Under the pieces are notes generated by a model. That model saw nothing but the letters and a program-made list of their open reading frames with translations. It searched no databases and had not been told where the DNA came from. 64,000 bases of DNA. Origin: Gracilaria domingensis (Eukaryota; Rhodophyta; Florideophyceae; Gracilariales; Gracilariaceae). Positions 1 through 10,799 of the stretch are shown in pieces. How positions within the stretch are numbered: the stretch's first letter is position 1; the number at the start of each line of letters is the position of its first letter. The position numbers were made by a program, and so were the translations under genes. The stretch is from NCBI GenBank assembly GCA_022539475.1, contig VCMS01000079.1:119091-183090 (forward strand), written 5' to 3'.

Positions 1-595
1 AAAGAACAGTTTCTTGCAAGAGAACTCTCTGCGCGAAGGCAGTCTTCCATGCAATGTCACCATACAGGGCCTGTGTTTGATCGAAGATTCTTCGAAGGGG
101 TACACCAGCCCTGAATGCCTTTCCAAACAAACTGGTGGCCTTCTTCAATTCTTCATGATGAAGGCGATTAGGTGTCTGACCTGGCCTCATAACCACTGCG
201 ATTTTCTCTGTCCGGAACCTTTTTCCAATTGTCAAAACACTATTGCGATCGTATGTTATTGTCTTCTTAGCTGCAGAAGGATGGCAACACGGCTCCAAGG
301 GTTGTCTCGCGCAAAGTACCGCCGACTTACTCTGCAGATGCCGAAGTTCAGGGTCGGCAAAACATATATGCGGGACGAGCACTCATGCGTGGTCTCGAAT
401 CAAGTAGTGCTCCTTGTGGTGAGAGCAGGATTTAACAGCACAACAATGCGAAGCACCCATTTTTTGCAAGCCGAATCTATACCACATACGAAGCAATCCG
501 AGCCTTGAAACTAATGAGACATGGGAAGCGATGGACGCGCAGGTGAAGGCGCTGGCATACCGCCCCCCCCTCCCCAGTTCGCACGTGATTGACAA
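1..595 (-). pseudogene. Unrecognised gene fragment with internal stop, runs off left edge
   Basis: On the minus strand one reading frame is open from 595 to a TGA at 383-385 and, past that stop, stays open to base 1. The downstream part reads like real protein: it has a charged stretch (IGKRFRTEKIAVVMRPGQ) and then a helical segment ending GKAFRAGVPLRRIFDQTQ, with an ATG at 190. The spacing of a His/Pro-containing linker before 'GVPLRRIFD' faintly resembles the link between a FLYWCH-type zinc finger and a MULE transposase. That is inference only and no catalytic motif is in view. The rest of the gene lies outside the window. The plus-strand open frame at 14-508 over the same bases looks less protein-like and I take it as a shadow. 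Confidence 0.3.
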
Positions 596-652
596 CTGAG
601 CGCTGCAGTAGGTGGTACGTGCATTACCGCTTCACAAGTTACTATATAAGAT

Positions 653-1375
653 TTACTTATTAGCGAACGAAAGAGTTATGGGTTGAGCAGGAGTACCCAA
701 CGGATGCTGTTGCAAGCCCGAAAGCGCCACGGCAGCCTCCGCCTCATTTCCAAACTCAACAAACGCAATGGTATCATTTCCCGGCACGGACCGGACCTCG
801 ACGAAACCCGCAAATCGCGCGAACAAATCCGAAAGCGCATCCACCAATGACACTTTCTTCCCCTCTTGTTCTACGAGTCGAGGCAGGTTCTGCGCGAACA
901 ATATTCTATTCGGCACTGCAGGCATCGCCATTGGCGGTGGTTCCGGCGCAGCGGCACCCACGTTCGCAGGCGGCTGCGTGGCGGCAGCATTCGCAGCGGC
1001 TTCGACACCAGCGCGCTTTGCAGCCTGCTGATCGGCGCGTCGTTTGGCAGCGCGCTTTTTTCTTGTGAGTTTGGAATCACCGCCCAACTTGTCGCTGCCA
1101 GCTTTGTCGGATAATGAGCGCGCATAGCTAACTGAGATTTGTTTGCCCATAAACTCTGTGGAATGTAATTTTCGAAGGGCGGCTGTTGCAGACGTTTGTG
1201 TGTGGAAGGTTATGAAAGCTTGGCCGCGAAGCGCGAGCGATTTCTCGGCGACAATGTGAACGATTTGACCGTATGGACTGAAGGCGGCGTGGAGGAGACG
1301 GCGAAGACGTACCTTCTTCAGCTTGTCCGGTAAGTTTCGCACGTACAGCGTGCGGCAGGGCGCCGGGGCGTCCAT
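653..1375 (-). CDS. SNRPA/SNRPB2: U1A/U2B''-type spliceosomal snRNP protein (two RRMs)
   Basis: A 240-aa protein with the layout of the U1A/U2B''/SNF family, which binds stem-loops of U1 or U2 snRNA in the nucleus. RRM1 covers about residues 8-86, with RNP2 as LYVRNL and RNP1 as RGQAFITF. The segment 'FSPYGQIVHIV' and the closing 'YARSLSD' follow the family closely. A basic Ala/Lys/Arg linker follows (about 87-130), then a Pro/Ala linker. RRM2 runs from about 157 to the end and contains NRILFAQNLP and 'FVEVRSVPGNDTIAFVEF'. RRM2 has a longer loop after RNP2 (RLVEQEGKKVS) than human U1A. Length is between human U2B'' (225) and U1A (282). There is one member here; whether it serves U1, U2 or both, as fly SNF does, cannot be told. 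The ATG at 1375 is the first residue of a compact N-terminus. The gene is divergent from DDB2 across 282 bp and has no introns. Confidence 0.88.
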   Translation of the reverse strand: MDAPAPCRTLYVRNLPDKLKKVRLRRLLHAAFSPYGQIVHIVAEKSLALRGQAFITFHTQTSATAALRKLHSTEFMGKQISVSYARSLSDKAGSDKLGGDSKLTRKKRAAKRRADQQAAKRAGVEAAANAAATQPPANVGAAAPEPPPMAMPAVPNRILFAQNLPRLVEQEGKKVSLVDALSDLFARFAGFVEVRSVPGNDTIAFVEFGNEAEAAVALSGLQQHPLGTPAQPITLSFANK

Positions 1376-1657
1376 GTTGGCGGAGCTGGCCCTCCAGGCG
1401 AGATGAGCGTCGCGGGATGAAGACGGGGGGAAGGCCTTTGGTATCTCTGCAATGCAGAGTCTGCATCATGAGGATCAACGCGCGATGCAAGGCAAACGGG
1501 GCTCGGCGGGACGCATGCAAGCGTCCACGTACTAAGGGTAGCAAATATAGCCGGGCCACAAATTGATCCTGCACCACGGAGTTGCGTCTCGAGGACGCCA
1601 GGCCCCCTACTACCTGTACCCACCTCCCGCCTAGCCTTGTAACTCACCGCCGCACAA
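1376..1657. promoter_or_regulatory. Divergent promoter region between snRNP gene and DDB2
   Basis: These 282 bp separate two head-to-head start codons, so both promoters must lie here. I see no clear TATA box. Other open frames in it are shadows. Confidence 0.45.
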
Positions 1658-3319
1658 ATGGCGACTCAAATCCCCGCCGGCGATGAACGAACTGGCCTTT
1701 TGCTACGAAGGCGCTACCAGTCCGTTGGATGCTACTACTGTCGCGACAAAAACGTCTCAAATCGCTTCGGCCACACCCACACCAACTGCCCCCTTCGACC
1801 GTGCTTTCTCTGTAAACAGAGAGGACACACCTCTTTAGATTGTCCGCATCGAACCAGACCCAATGCACACACACAGACGCTTTCGCGCATTTTGCGCAAC
1901 AGGGAGCGACTGGCCCATCTCCATCACTTCACCACGGAGCGCGAGGCAAGTTCCTCGTTGGACAAATTCGATGTCGCGCTGCCTTATGTCAGGAACAGGC
2001 AGTTTGATTGTGAGCTATCCTTTTTCGGGTCAAGGTTACATGCCAAGCGCGTCACCACCTTGGAGTGGCATCCATCGGGTCGTTACTTGTTGTCTGCTGA
2101 TAAATCTGGCGCCGTGAGAGTAATTGCTCTCACGCATTGTTTGAAAGAAGGTGCATTTGACCGAAAGAGAGTGCCAAAGCTTCACCCAGACCCGTCCCAT
2201 GTTCACCATTGTAACATCAATAACATTGTCTTTGACAACAATCCGGACGTTTGTTACACCTCTAGCAGTGATGGTAAAGTGTCCGCCTTGAGAATACCCT
2301 TGCTGGGAGGCGCTCCCATCCAATCAGATGATGACCTGATACAAGCTCATGAAACTGTTGTTGACCTGAATCCGAATGGATGGCAGGGTAGCATTAGCTT
2401 ATTCAAGATGGTCTACGGAATGGCCTCTGATACAAAGCGGAATTGCCTGTATGTTGGCGCATCGGACGGTACGATTCGTCGCTTTGATCCCCGACAACCC
2501 GCTGATAATATTGCTGATATCAAGTCCAAGTTTCACGCGTCAAAGGTAACTTGTATTGACGTGAACCCAATCAACTCGGATTTGGTTGTCACTGCGAGTA
2601 ATGACGCGCGCGTTTGTTTATGGGATGCCCGTAAGTTTGTGGAAACTCATCCGTTAGGATGGTACAAACATGACCGCGTTGTATCTTCGGCATACTTTTC
2701 TCCAAACACTGGGTCGAAGTTGCTTACCACCGCTATGGATAACAAATTACGAGTTTGGCAAGATATTCATTCGTTCCAAGGATCGGTGAATGATCATGAA
2801 GATGCCAGTCCATTAGAAATCGTCCATTCTCACGATTTCCATCGCTATCTTACTGCGTTTCGCGCTGTGTGGGACCCGAAAGATTGGACGGATGACTTGT
2901 TCATGTGCGGAAGGTTTCTTGGGGATGCCTATCGTGACGGTGAGGAAGGTAAGACCGCTATTTTGCACCCGATTGACTTGTTTTCCGTCAAGGCTGGTTC
3001 TGTTGTACACTCGCTTATGGATTTGGATGTACCGCTCATTTGCACCACCAACAAGTTTTCACCATCTTGTGATGTGATCGCTACTGCAGCTTCGAGCCAT
3101 TTGATATTTTGGTCCCCCCCACTGGAAGATGAGAATGAAGACCATCCCGTCAGGCGAAAGAAGCGTAGAAGATTGGGTACGAGAGATTCTGATGATGATG
3201 ATGGTGACGGTGATGAAGGGGGCCGTGGTGGAAGTGGGGCTCCCGGCCCGAAAAAGAAACTCAACACAATAGTTGCGAAATCCAACAGAAGATCAGCAAG
3301 ATTGCTAGCGAAATCTTAA
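1658..3319 (+). CDS. DDB2: DDB2-like WD40 protein with N-terminal CCHC zinc knuckle
   Basis: A 553-aa protein. Residues 25-62 hold two Cys/His clusters. The second is a classical knuckle, C49-X2-C52-X4-H57-X4-C62. A WD40 propeller follows to about residue 470: 'TTLEWHPSGRYLLSADKSGAVRV', 'CLYVGASDGTIRRFDPRQ', 'NDARVCLWDARKF'. The WDAR near residue 320 is a DxR element of the kind that docks WD40 receptors on DDB1-CUL4. An N-terminal zinc knuckle before the propeller is known from plant DDB2 and is absent from animal DDB2. The family recognises UV photoproducts in chromatin and starts global-genome nucleotide excision repair as part of the UV-DDB E3 ligase. The tail (about 480-553) is strongly acidic (DSDDDDGDGDEGG) then basic (KKKLNTIVAKSNRRSARLLAKS) and is probably disordered and nuclear. 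No introns. Other DDB1-binding WD40 receptors are the main alternative. Confidence 0.85.
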   Translation: MATQIPAGDERTGLLLRRRYQSVGCYYCRDKNVSNRFGHTHTNCPLRPCFLCKQRGHTSLDCPHRTRPNAHTQTLSRILRNRERLAHLHHFTTEREASSSLDKFDVALPYVRNRQFDCELSFFGSRLHAKRVTTLEWHPSGRYLLSADKSGAVRVIALTHCLKEGAFDRKRVPKLHPDPSHVHHCNINNIVFDNNPDVCYTSSSDGKVSALRIPLLGGAPIQSDDDLIQAHETVVDLNPNGWQGSISLFKMVYGMASDTKRNCLYVGASDGTIRRFDPRQPADNIADIKSKFHASKVTCIDVNPINSDLVVTASNDARVCLWDARKFVETHPLGWYKHDRVVSSAYFSPNTGSKLLTTAMDNKLRVWQDIHSFQGSVNDHEDASPLEIVHSHDFHRYLTAFRAVWDPKDWTDDLFMCGRFLGDAYRDGEEGKTAILHPIDLFSVKAGSVVHSLMDLDVPLICTTNKFSPSCDVIATAASSHLIFWSPPLEDENEDHPVRRKKRRRLGTRDSDDDDGDGDEGGRGGSGAPGPKKKLNTIVAKSNRRSARLLAKS

Positions 3320-4737
3320 TGTGGTTGTGACGTGGCGGATTCAGAGCATCCTGCACAGAGATGGGCGACATGGTTTATGTTACTGTAACGATCGTTTTTT
3401 TTCTGTGTACGATTGACCTGGATGCAACTCTTGTATCAATGTTACATAGTCTGATGTATAAAGGATTGGCGATAGCCTTATTTACCGTGCGAACTCAGGT
3501 GTCCTTGTTGGTTTATACCGTTCTTCTCAGTTTCTGGCAACAAGAGCCCGTTATTTTTTTGTTGTCATATCATATCTGATGTGACGTAAGGATATACAGT
3601 TCAGGTAAAGAGGGGCTTTCGGAACGAAATATTCCAGTCTCAGCTCGCAAACTCGAGAGCTTTGTCCAGCGGCGTAGAGTTCGCTAACTTAGCAGTACAA
3701 AGTTATCACCTCCTCAACCCGGTACCTGGGCCCAATAGCACACCCTATCGGGCCCGGCGTACAACTGCTTGTTTGGCATTAAAGTGGAAGTGATGATGAT
3801 TCGTTTTTGTGCAGCAGGGATCTCTCACAAGCTTAACTTCATACTGATATCGATGCCGCATACTGCTATGATACCGCCTTGACTGATACTTGACTAATTC
3901 GCATATAGCACGCTCTTTAGCCCCATCGATTGCCCACTTGCAATGATCCTCTAGTTCATGAGGCCTCCTGTTAGGCACGTCACAATACCCGGGCGTCACC
4001 GATCACCGATCACCGGAAAACGACATATTGATATGGGCCATATCTAGATACGTGTAGCAATATGTTTCGCGATCAGTCTCACGGGCGAACAGAGCGCCCC
4101 GAAGAAAAATCTAATGAGCAGCCTGTTGCGGTGCACACCGTGTGCGTGCTTGACAGGTGGTTTTGAACTGCTCCCAAAGGCCCATGTTTGCACATGCTGT
4201 CTTCGGGCCCTCCTTGTGGCCTGGTGCCATAGCACTTGCTACAATAGGTATGTGTAATGTATAACGCCAGGTGAAGCGACCCGACACATTCTGCCTGGCG
4301 TGCGGCAAACGACATAGAACGAACTCTTCAACAAAGTAATGTCCTCGTACCACTCAATGGACATTGTCCATAGGGAGAGCGAGATAGTACGGCGCCATAC
4401 AGAACATACCCCAGCAAGGACTCGGTCGTGTGACCGAGATCTCACCACACAATCTGAACTGGTGGAGCTGGGCTTGGCTTATACGTATATGCACATTTTG
4501 GTGCTGCCAATGCGCGGTATCCAGAGCATGTAAACTTAGCGTGGAAGGGTGTCTCACCAGTGATGCTGAACATCGAGCTTTTCAGTCGACATCCAGTATC
4601 ATGATTAGGAGCAAGATTATCCGCAGCAGTGTAGCTGCATATCAGTTTACACAATGAAATCGGAGATAGATAACAACAAATGAAGACGATGTAGTAACAA
4701 GCAGTCGACACATTGATATGCATCTTTCAAAATACAT
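3320..4737. other. Intergenic, no supported gene
   Basis: Nothing here reads as a conserved gene. The open frames are short and overlap on both strands. Small local repeats are visible: GGGCCC twice around 3729-3755 flanking CACACCCTATC, and a short CACCGAT tandem repeat at about 3998-4014. Confidence 0.5.
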
Positions 4738-6336
4738 TCAACTAGCGTAACTAGTACGACGTATATCCGTAGGACTTGAAGTCATCCTCTGTTCCTTCGT
4801 TCTTCTCGAAGACCTTCGTAGCGGTGGAAGCTTGACATTCCTTGGAACATCCCCAAGCTTGGGGACCCTCCATGAGCTCGAAAGCCGCCTTTGTTGCTCA
4901 ATCAAAGCCTGCCTCTTCTTTTCTCTCAGTTTATCTAAAGCGCCCGTCAGGCGTTCCTTCGCATCCTCTGCAGAGGGTAAACGTGCCCGTCGCGCGCGAA
5001 GTTGCGATTGCAAAAGTCGTAAATGAGCAAGACGCCTATCAACTCGCATGTCCCCCGTGATTCGACGGCGTAAAGACGCAAGCCGCTCAACGTCTTGCAC
5101 TGCAGACTTGGCCACTCGCATAACGGTCCGCGTCGAATGTAACCGTCTCAATGACGGCTGTCGTTCTGGCGTTGTAGGAGATTGCGGCCTCGGACGTCGA
5201 GTTCCAGGTGTGGACTGAGACCGATTCCGAAGTAATCGCAAGGTGGAAATATCATCATCTGTAGGAAACGTATTGTTCGCAACGGCACTGTCATCGATAT
5301 CGACATCAAAAAAGTCCTCCAGCGGTGTCTGTGACGGCGGCGGGTCGACAAGAGAAAGCTGCGAAAGCTGTTCATGCAACTGATACGGCGGCGCCTGACA
5401 AACGGGCTGCAGAGGAGGTGATTTGGGCGACGAGGTCGCAGAGTGCATCGACATATTCTGCTCGGAAGACGAAGTGACTGTCGACGCGAACGACGACGAT
5501 TTGGATAACGCTTGGCGCGTCGAATACGCCTGCTTTCGTGGGGATGTGTCAGACTGGTTGCTCAGCGTTGGCGACTTGGGCGGCGTGGAAAGCGGTGTAT
5601 TCGACCTGGTGACGTGACTGAAAGGTGAGGAAGGCGGGCGTATACCACTCATGGCGCGATCGTCCCGTATAGCGCGGCGCACCGGCGCAGGTGTACTCTG
5701 ACGCACGCCCCGTCGCGAGAGCGCGCGCTGCGCACCACGGGGGGGCGGCAATCGTCGCGACGACCGCAGCGACGGTGGGGGTGCTTGTATCGACGTGCTT
5801 GCAGAACGCGCCTCAGGCGCGGCAGACTTTTGCTGATTGTGCGGCGTGAAGAAGGGATCGACGGCAGAATCGGCGGGAAGATTGGTGCGGAGAGACGGTT
5901 TCAACACGGCTTTCTGTTTCTCGGCGGCTGTGAAGAAGCGGCGGCCTCTGGAGGATGCGGACGACGCAGCGTGCGGACGCGGATGTCTGGCAGATGTGGT
6001 GGGCCGCGACGACAGCAGACTGCGCTTCGTGGCGGGGGTGGGGCGTGGCGGCTGGAGCGCGGGCGGGTGTTGCTGTTGCTGTTCGGCGGGGAGCACGGCG
6101 TTCCACAGACGGCGAATGGAGGCCCACAGCTTCATTGGATGCGAGGCGATGGAGGGCGCTGACGGGGAGGATTCGAGCGAAGAGGGGGCGTCATCCCACT
6201 CGTCGACGATTTGCTGCACGGAGTGGCGGACCTGTTCCGAGAGCTCGAGGTCATCGGCCAGCTGCTCGAGATCGAGCGGCTGCACGGTGGCCAGGGACGG
6301 CGCATCGTCGCTGGCAGCGACGCGACTTCGCTTCAT
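4738..6336 (-). CDS. Ser/Pro-rich, mostly disordered protein of unknown function
   Basis: I do not recognise this protein. The frame is open from 6648, but that upstream part has several candidate starts and looks non-coding. I prefer the ATG at 6334-6336 (MKRSRVAASDDAPS), giving 532 aa. The N-terminus (about 15-75) has an amphipathic acidic helix (LDLEQLADDLELSEQVRHSVQQ) and a segment MKLWASIRRLWNAVL. The middle (80-380) is low complexity, rich in S, P, R and T, with many SP/TP sites (SPFSHVTRS, PLSTPPKSPT) of the kind CDKs or MAPKs phosphorylate. The last 130 residues are basic and helical (LASLRRRITGDM, AKERLTGALDKLREKKR) and end in arginine-rich patches. This suggests a nuclear, phospho-regulated scaffold, but no domain supports a function. 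Confidence 0.65.
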   Translation of the reverse strand: MKRSRVAASDDAPSLATVQPLDLEQLADDLELSEQVRHSVQQIVDEWDDAPSSLESSPSAPSIASHPMKLWASIRRLWNAVLPAEQQQQHPPALQPPRPTPATKRSLLSSRPTTSARHPRPHAASSASSRGRRFFTAAEKQKAVLKPSLRTNLPADSAVDPFFTPHNQQKSAAPEARSASTSIQAPPPSLRSSRRLPPPRGAQRALSRRGVRQSTPAPVRRAIRDDRAMSGIRPPSSPFSHVTRSNTPLSTPPKSPTLSNQSDTSPRKQAYSTRQALSKSSSFASTVTSSSEQNMSMHSATSSPKSPPLQPVCQAPPYQLHEQLSQLSLVDPPPSQTPLEDFFDVDIDDSAVANNTFPTDDDISTLRLLRNRSQSTPGTRRPRPQSPTTPERQPSLRRLHSTRTVMRVAKSAVQDVERLASLRRRITGDMRVDRRLAHLRLLQSQLRARRARLPSAEDAKERLTGALDKLREKKRQALIEQQRRLSSSWRVPKLGDVPRNVKLPPLRRSSRRTKEQRMTSSPTDIRRTSYAS

Positions 6337-6577
6337 GGTGCACGCAGGGGGGGCGGGGGGGAGGGGGAGGGCTGACGGACGGCGGGCGCTGGAGGGCGGC
6401 GACGGCACGCGATGGGCTTGAGTACGGAGAAAAAGCGCGCGAGCGACGGCGGTGCGCGCGCGGGTGGAGGAAGGAGGAACCAGAGTGTGGCGCAAAACGC
6501 AGCGAATCATTTGGCACTGCCTGCCGTTCCGGTGCCCGAACATTTTCGAAACTGACGCGCGCGTGCGCCGTTGCACC

Positions 6578-6593
6578 GGCCCAATCGGCGCGC
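6578..6593 (-). promoter_or_regulatory. CCAAT-type element in GC-rich upstream region
   Basis: On the minus strand this reads GCGCGCCGATTGGGCC, a CCAAT box in reverse orientation about 245 nt upstream of the preferred ATG at 6336. It matches the GCGCTGATTGGCC elements near 44.6 and 52.87 kb in core and GC context. Confidence 0.35.
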
Positions 6594-6648
6594 TACACGT
6601 GCGCCAAATAAGCTTATTACCGCGTTTGCCTGTCGCTTGACACGCCAA

Positions 6649-8275
6649 AATTGCTTGTAAGCTGAGCGTGCTTTACAGCTGCGCTGGCCCTTCGAAGCCA
6701 GGTGTCACCTCCCTTGCCGTCATTGCGCGCCAATTCAATTTTACCATGCTTGGCAGAAAAACGCTCCGCTTGGTAGGCGTAGAAGGCTAGAAGGTTACCC
6801 TCGGTAACTCTCAACCTTGTACTCCAGTCAGGCGCGTAAAACCGCAACACGCTGAACCTATGACGCATCTTTTGCTGGCGAAAAGGTACAATGCTTACCG
6901 TCAACAGAGTACACTGGAACAACCAGTACAAGCCAAAAAGGCAGCTTAGCTTACCGACCTCCATCACTTGCGCACTGTTCCGATCCATCCGCTTCCGTTT
7001 AATGGCCGTTTGCTATCGGCCCAACAGAGTTGAACACCTTTTCTCCGCAACTGTACCAGTGGTAACGCGCCGGCTTTGTTGAATCACCACTGCCAGACGA
7101 TCGTATCACAAGTACTTTCTGTACACGTATAATCCATCAATTCCACGAAAAGCACGTAAAACATTAAATGTGTTTTCACTTTGAAAACAAGTCGTGTTGT
7201 ACGTGGCGCATATGTCCCTTTTACCTTCGTCTACCTTCCCTCGTCCTGGGTAACAAGACTTAAACCAAACGTACCATACCCTGCATTTGCACCCATTCTC
7301 AACAAATCCGCAAATGCCCAACCTCGCTTTGTCTCTACTATTGCTTCGCGACACTGTACTTCCAATGGACCGTGCCTTCTTGCTTGTGACTCTCTAAATG
7401 CGAGGCAACACACCGTTTCGCCTTAAATGCCCGCCTTCATCGCGAACATCGTGTCCTTGTCCAGAAAGTCATGCTGGTACACGCGTGCATCGTTGTCGAG
7501 ATGAGTCATCTCGTGCGCAGCCAACTAAAAAGTTTGTTTTTTATTCCACGCTTTGGATCGTGGCGTCACTACCGTCGGTACCTCAATGCTGACCCCCTGT
7601 GCCGAAAAGAATCCCTGTAAACAGCGAAAATTCTCTTACAGATACGATCGGTTTACAAGTCAATGAATCGAGTTAGATGATGGCGATGAGGTTTGGCTAT
7701 TGGCGAAACGTACAATCTAGTGTAACTACAGACAGCGGCAAACATACCATCCTTTCCACAGAGCTCTCGCTCCCAAAACAGTTGACTTACTCATCTAACA
7801 AATAGCCATTCTACAACCACTGAGTTGATCTACTTGATTCAACAGGGTCGATTAATCCTCATGATGATAACATATGCACATCTACCAAGGATAAAAGGAG
7901 CACTGTTCTTCATGAGACCTAGTGTCTATGTCGCCCAGCTCGATCACTCCTTTACAGCCAAAGTGCGCGCGGTAGGCCCCCTTAGTGAAAGAAATGGTGC
8001 TCAACAGATAAACGCTAGTTTATCGGAGTCGCTAGCTCCTAGCCTAACATAGTCAGTCTCCGAAGTGGAGGCTCTGTGACTACAAGATTCACACTCTTTG
8101 CATGCAAGATGGGAAAGATAACTAATTCTCTGACCATACTTTCGCCAAATGGTGAATATCTTAGCAGAAGCTGTCAAAAGATTACATATGAAAGCAATGC
8201 TGAGCTATGCTTTAGCTTCAACTCATGCCACGTTTCTACGAAGCTTTTCATTAGAATCGTACGAGAAGCAACACA
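6649..8275. other. Intergenic, no supported gene
   Basis: Only short frames occur. A 123-codon minus frame at 6617-6988 starts with ATG and has one hydrophobic stretch, but it overlaps the upstream region of the preceding gene and shows no family resemblance, so I do not call it. Confidence 0.45.
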
Positions 8276-8989
8276 CTATGCTTCAAAGTAAGCACGGATT
8301 GCATTGCGCCACGTAGTCCAGTCTGCACTAAATCTTTCAAAGGCGACGTAGGCGTTGAGAGCCACTTGTGCCCCAGTCCAGAACCCCTGACCTATTTCAT
8401 CGGATATGAACTGACACGAACTTCTCACAGCTTCAAGAGTAGTATCCTGTTCCAAGAAGTTATTCAACACAGCTCTGACGGATGAAATACTGCCAATCCA
8501 CTGGTCAATAATGTTGTTTGCAAAGTTTCTGTCCCCAACTGGAAACAAATTCACCAACTCACTTGCTTGTTCTATGAGCTGTGTAAGCGATGAAAGTGCT
8601 CGTCTTCCGTTTCTCTTGGCAGCGTCAAATGTATTGGAAATCACCGCACTGCGCAGTTCGTTCCCCACATCAGCCATCAACCCAAAAATATGCAGAATCT
8701 GATTGTTGAGCGGTCTGTCTCGCACTCTAACCACTCCTTTAATTCCTTCAATGCCTTTCGTACTCCTTTCAGAAGAAGATTTCGTAATTTCCTCCTTTGA
8801 AGTATCTTTTTTCAACGGGTGCGGCATAGTCATATCAACCTTGACAGGAATCTCTTCCATAACATTTTCATGGGAAGAAGTGATCACAGCCTCGCTGATC
8901 ATTGCTCTGTCGGCCCATGCATTGGAGAAATTTGTCAACGATATCACAAACAGTGTTAATACCGCAACTATTGAGGTCGAGCCCTTCAT
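8276..8989 (-). CDS. Secreted helical protein of unknown family
   Basis: A 237-aa protein that starts with a clear signal peptide: MKGSTSIVAVLTLF followed by VISLTNFSNAWA, with cleavage likely after AWA. Residues 30-90 are polar and Lys/Glu-rich (KKDTSKEEITKSSSERSTK), like a disordered linker or propeptide. Residues 95-237 look all-helical (SLTQLIEQASELVNLF, IDQWIGSISSVRAVLNNFL) and aromatic at the end (FERFSADWTTWRNAIRAYFE). There is only one cysteine, unlike the cysteine-rich secreted neighbours. I recognise no domain. The ATG at 8989 is the obvious start because it opens the signal peptide. The minus-strand TATAAAAG about 160 nt upstream supports this as an expressed gene. Confidence 0.65.
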   Translation of the reverse strand: MKGSTSIVAVLTLFVISLTNFSNAWADRAMISEAVITSSHENVMEEIPVKVDMTMPHPLKKDTSKEEITKSSSERSTKGIEGIKGVVRVRDRPLNNQILHIFGLMADVGNELRSAVISNTFDAAKRNGRRALSSLTQLIEQASELVNLFPVGDRNFANNIIDQWIGSISSVRAVLNNFLEQDTTLEAVRSSCQFISDEIGQGFWTGAQVALNAYVAFERFSADWTTWRNAIRAYFEA

Positions 8990-9150
8990 TTTCCGGTAGA
9001 ACTGTATTCGGTGCTTCCCGAAGGTCTATGGAAAACCTGACTAAAACTGAGAGATCGGCGAGATTCGTATTGCTCTCTAGCGAGGACGAGATGAAAATAA
9101 AAGTATAGGTTGCCGAGAGAAGAAAGGATCACACGGCAAGTTTCGGCTAC

Positions 9151-9158
9151 CTTTTATA
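9151..9158 (-). promoter_or_regulatory. TATA box of the 8989 gene
   Basis: The minus strand reads TATAAAAG here, 162 nt before the ATG at 8989. The spacing resembles the TATA boxes at 13248 and 25918. Confidence 0.45.
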
Positions 9159-9339
9159 CCAATTTGAGTCTCTCTTCTTCTACAGCTATTTTAAGACGAT
9201 AATTTCTGAGAGAAAAAATTCTTCTAAAAGAGCTACAGTTTTGCAAAGACGCCCCATGGGCGACACAATTGATGATCATGTGAAGGTGCTCTACGAAAGC
9301 AAACATATCCGCCTCGAATGAAGACAACAGCTGTTCCAT

Positions 9340-10799
9340 ACGAAAAGCTCGTCTTCTCTGCTCAATGCACTTCTCTTTTCTTTGATGGAACTAATGAACT
9401 ATTAAGAAGTACCAAGACTAACGGATACTCAAAGAAAAGCCAGAGGATCGGAGCTCTCTACAAAGTGGTGAGCGTGACCAAGGAGGCCATTTGGTGTCTG
9501 GCAGAAATACCTTGTTCTATAAGTTTGATCCCATACTTTAATTAAATGCGAGGCATAAGAAGAACAAAATTCCAGGTTTCCATTATCCAATGAGCCATCA
9601 ACGTTCCTTTTATTTAAGGACTTGTTTCTATAAGCCCTCTTATGACAACGGTGACTTTCAAAAACGGATGTTGTGAATTTCTACTACTGCTAGATAGCAA
9701 GGCGCATTTGCACACATAATAAAGAATTTCTGGATGCTCTTTCATTAGTATGGAATTGCCTCGAAAGACTAGGATACTGGAAAGTGGTTGCTAGTTCTGC
9801 AGCTTTTTAGATGGCTTGTTGCAACATTTTCAAGAAGAAAGAGCTTTCCCTTTCAACCCCGTACATAACGCCCCTCTCTCTCTCTTTCAGAACTCCTGAA
9901 GTAACTTGAACACAGTGGCATGGAGAAACGATATTGACTGTTTGGGCTTTAGATCTGTTAAGATAAGCTGCATCTAAAAATAGTGTTGAGTACAATCAGA
10001 GTCGGAGAAAGGATAGCTTAACAGCACTTTATGATACGCAACATGTTCTCAGGCTTTCAAGGAAGTCAGCAGTCTCTTAGAATACTCGATCCATCCTGGT
10101 CCTCAAGAGGTTGAGGAAAACGCTATTTCTTCAGGCCAAAAATATTCTTCTTGCTGTTCATGGCTGATGGCGATGGCTTGACCGCACTTACCAGACTATC
10201 TTTCTCATGTAAAAGCACGGAAAACAGTTGCTGTTGTATCATACCCACCATAGCATCTCTTATTAAGCAGAATAACGAGAGCCGGATAAAGCTCGAGACA
10301 CCAAGTGCTCGTTTTAGTCTTAAACATAACCTCAAAAACGCACATGTGGAATCTAACTTTCAGCACCGACCAGTTGGTGAGAACGACGGGCACATTAGAA
10401 TCTTGTAAGCGCTAAACTTCTCTGAGAAGTTGAAGGAGAGAACAAGTTGTTTGGGGTGGTGCATGGGGATAGAAAGCGGGATTCAGCATTCTTTTCATAT
10501 TTCTTCAGGACAAACACTTAAACCAACTGGGCAAATACAGCGTTGTCGTGCTGGTCATCGTGTGCCTGATCTCATATCTTTCCAAGACAGGGGCTTAGCG
10601 GGAGAGAGAAGACTGGTGCAATTCCGTCTTTGTGGCGAGACCTAGTTGGCAGAAGCCAACACATGTACAGGGAGCCACATGTTTTTCGTTCGCAACTACG
10701 TCTCCTCACCATTTCCTATGAGAAAACTTTTCAACAAATTCGTGCTTTGCGAGCAAGATAACGTGAGCCGAGGACCGGTTCTTGGAACAGGCCCGAATC
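9340..10799. other. Intergenic, no supported gene
   Basis: AT-rich, with only short open frames on both strands and a small CT microsatellite near 9871-9885. I see no gene, RNA or complete element. Confidence 0.5.

Noticed and set aside
14-508. 164-codon plus-strand frame at the left edge
   Set aside because: Mixed composition with no domain; the opposite strand reads more like protein.
6617-6988. 123-codon minus frame with a hydrophobic stretch
   Set aside because: No similarity, and it overlaps the upstream region of the Ser/Pro-rich gene.
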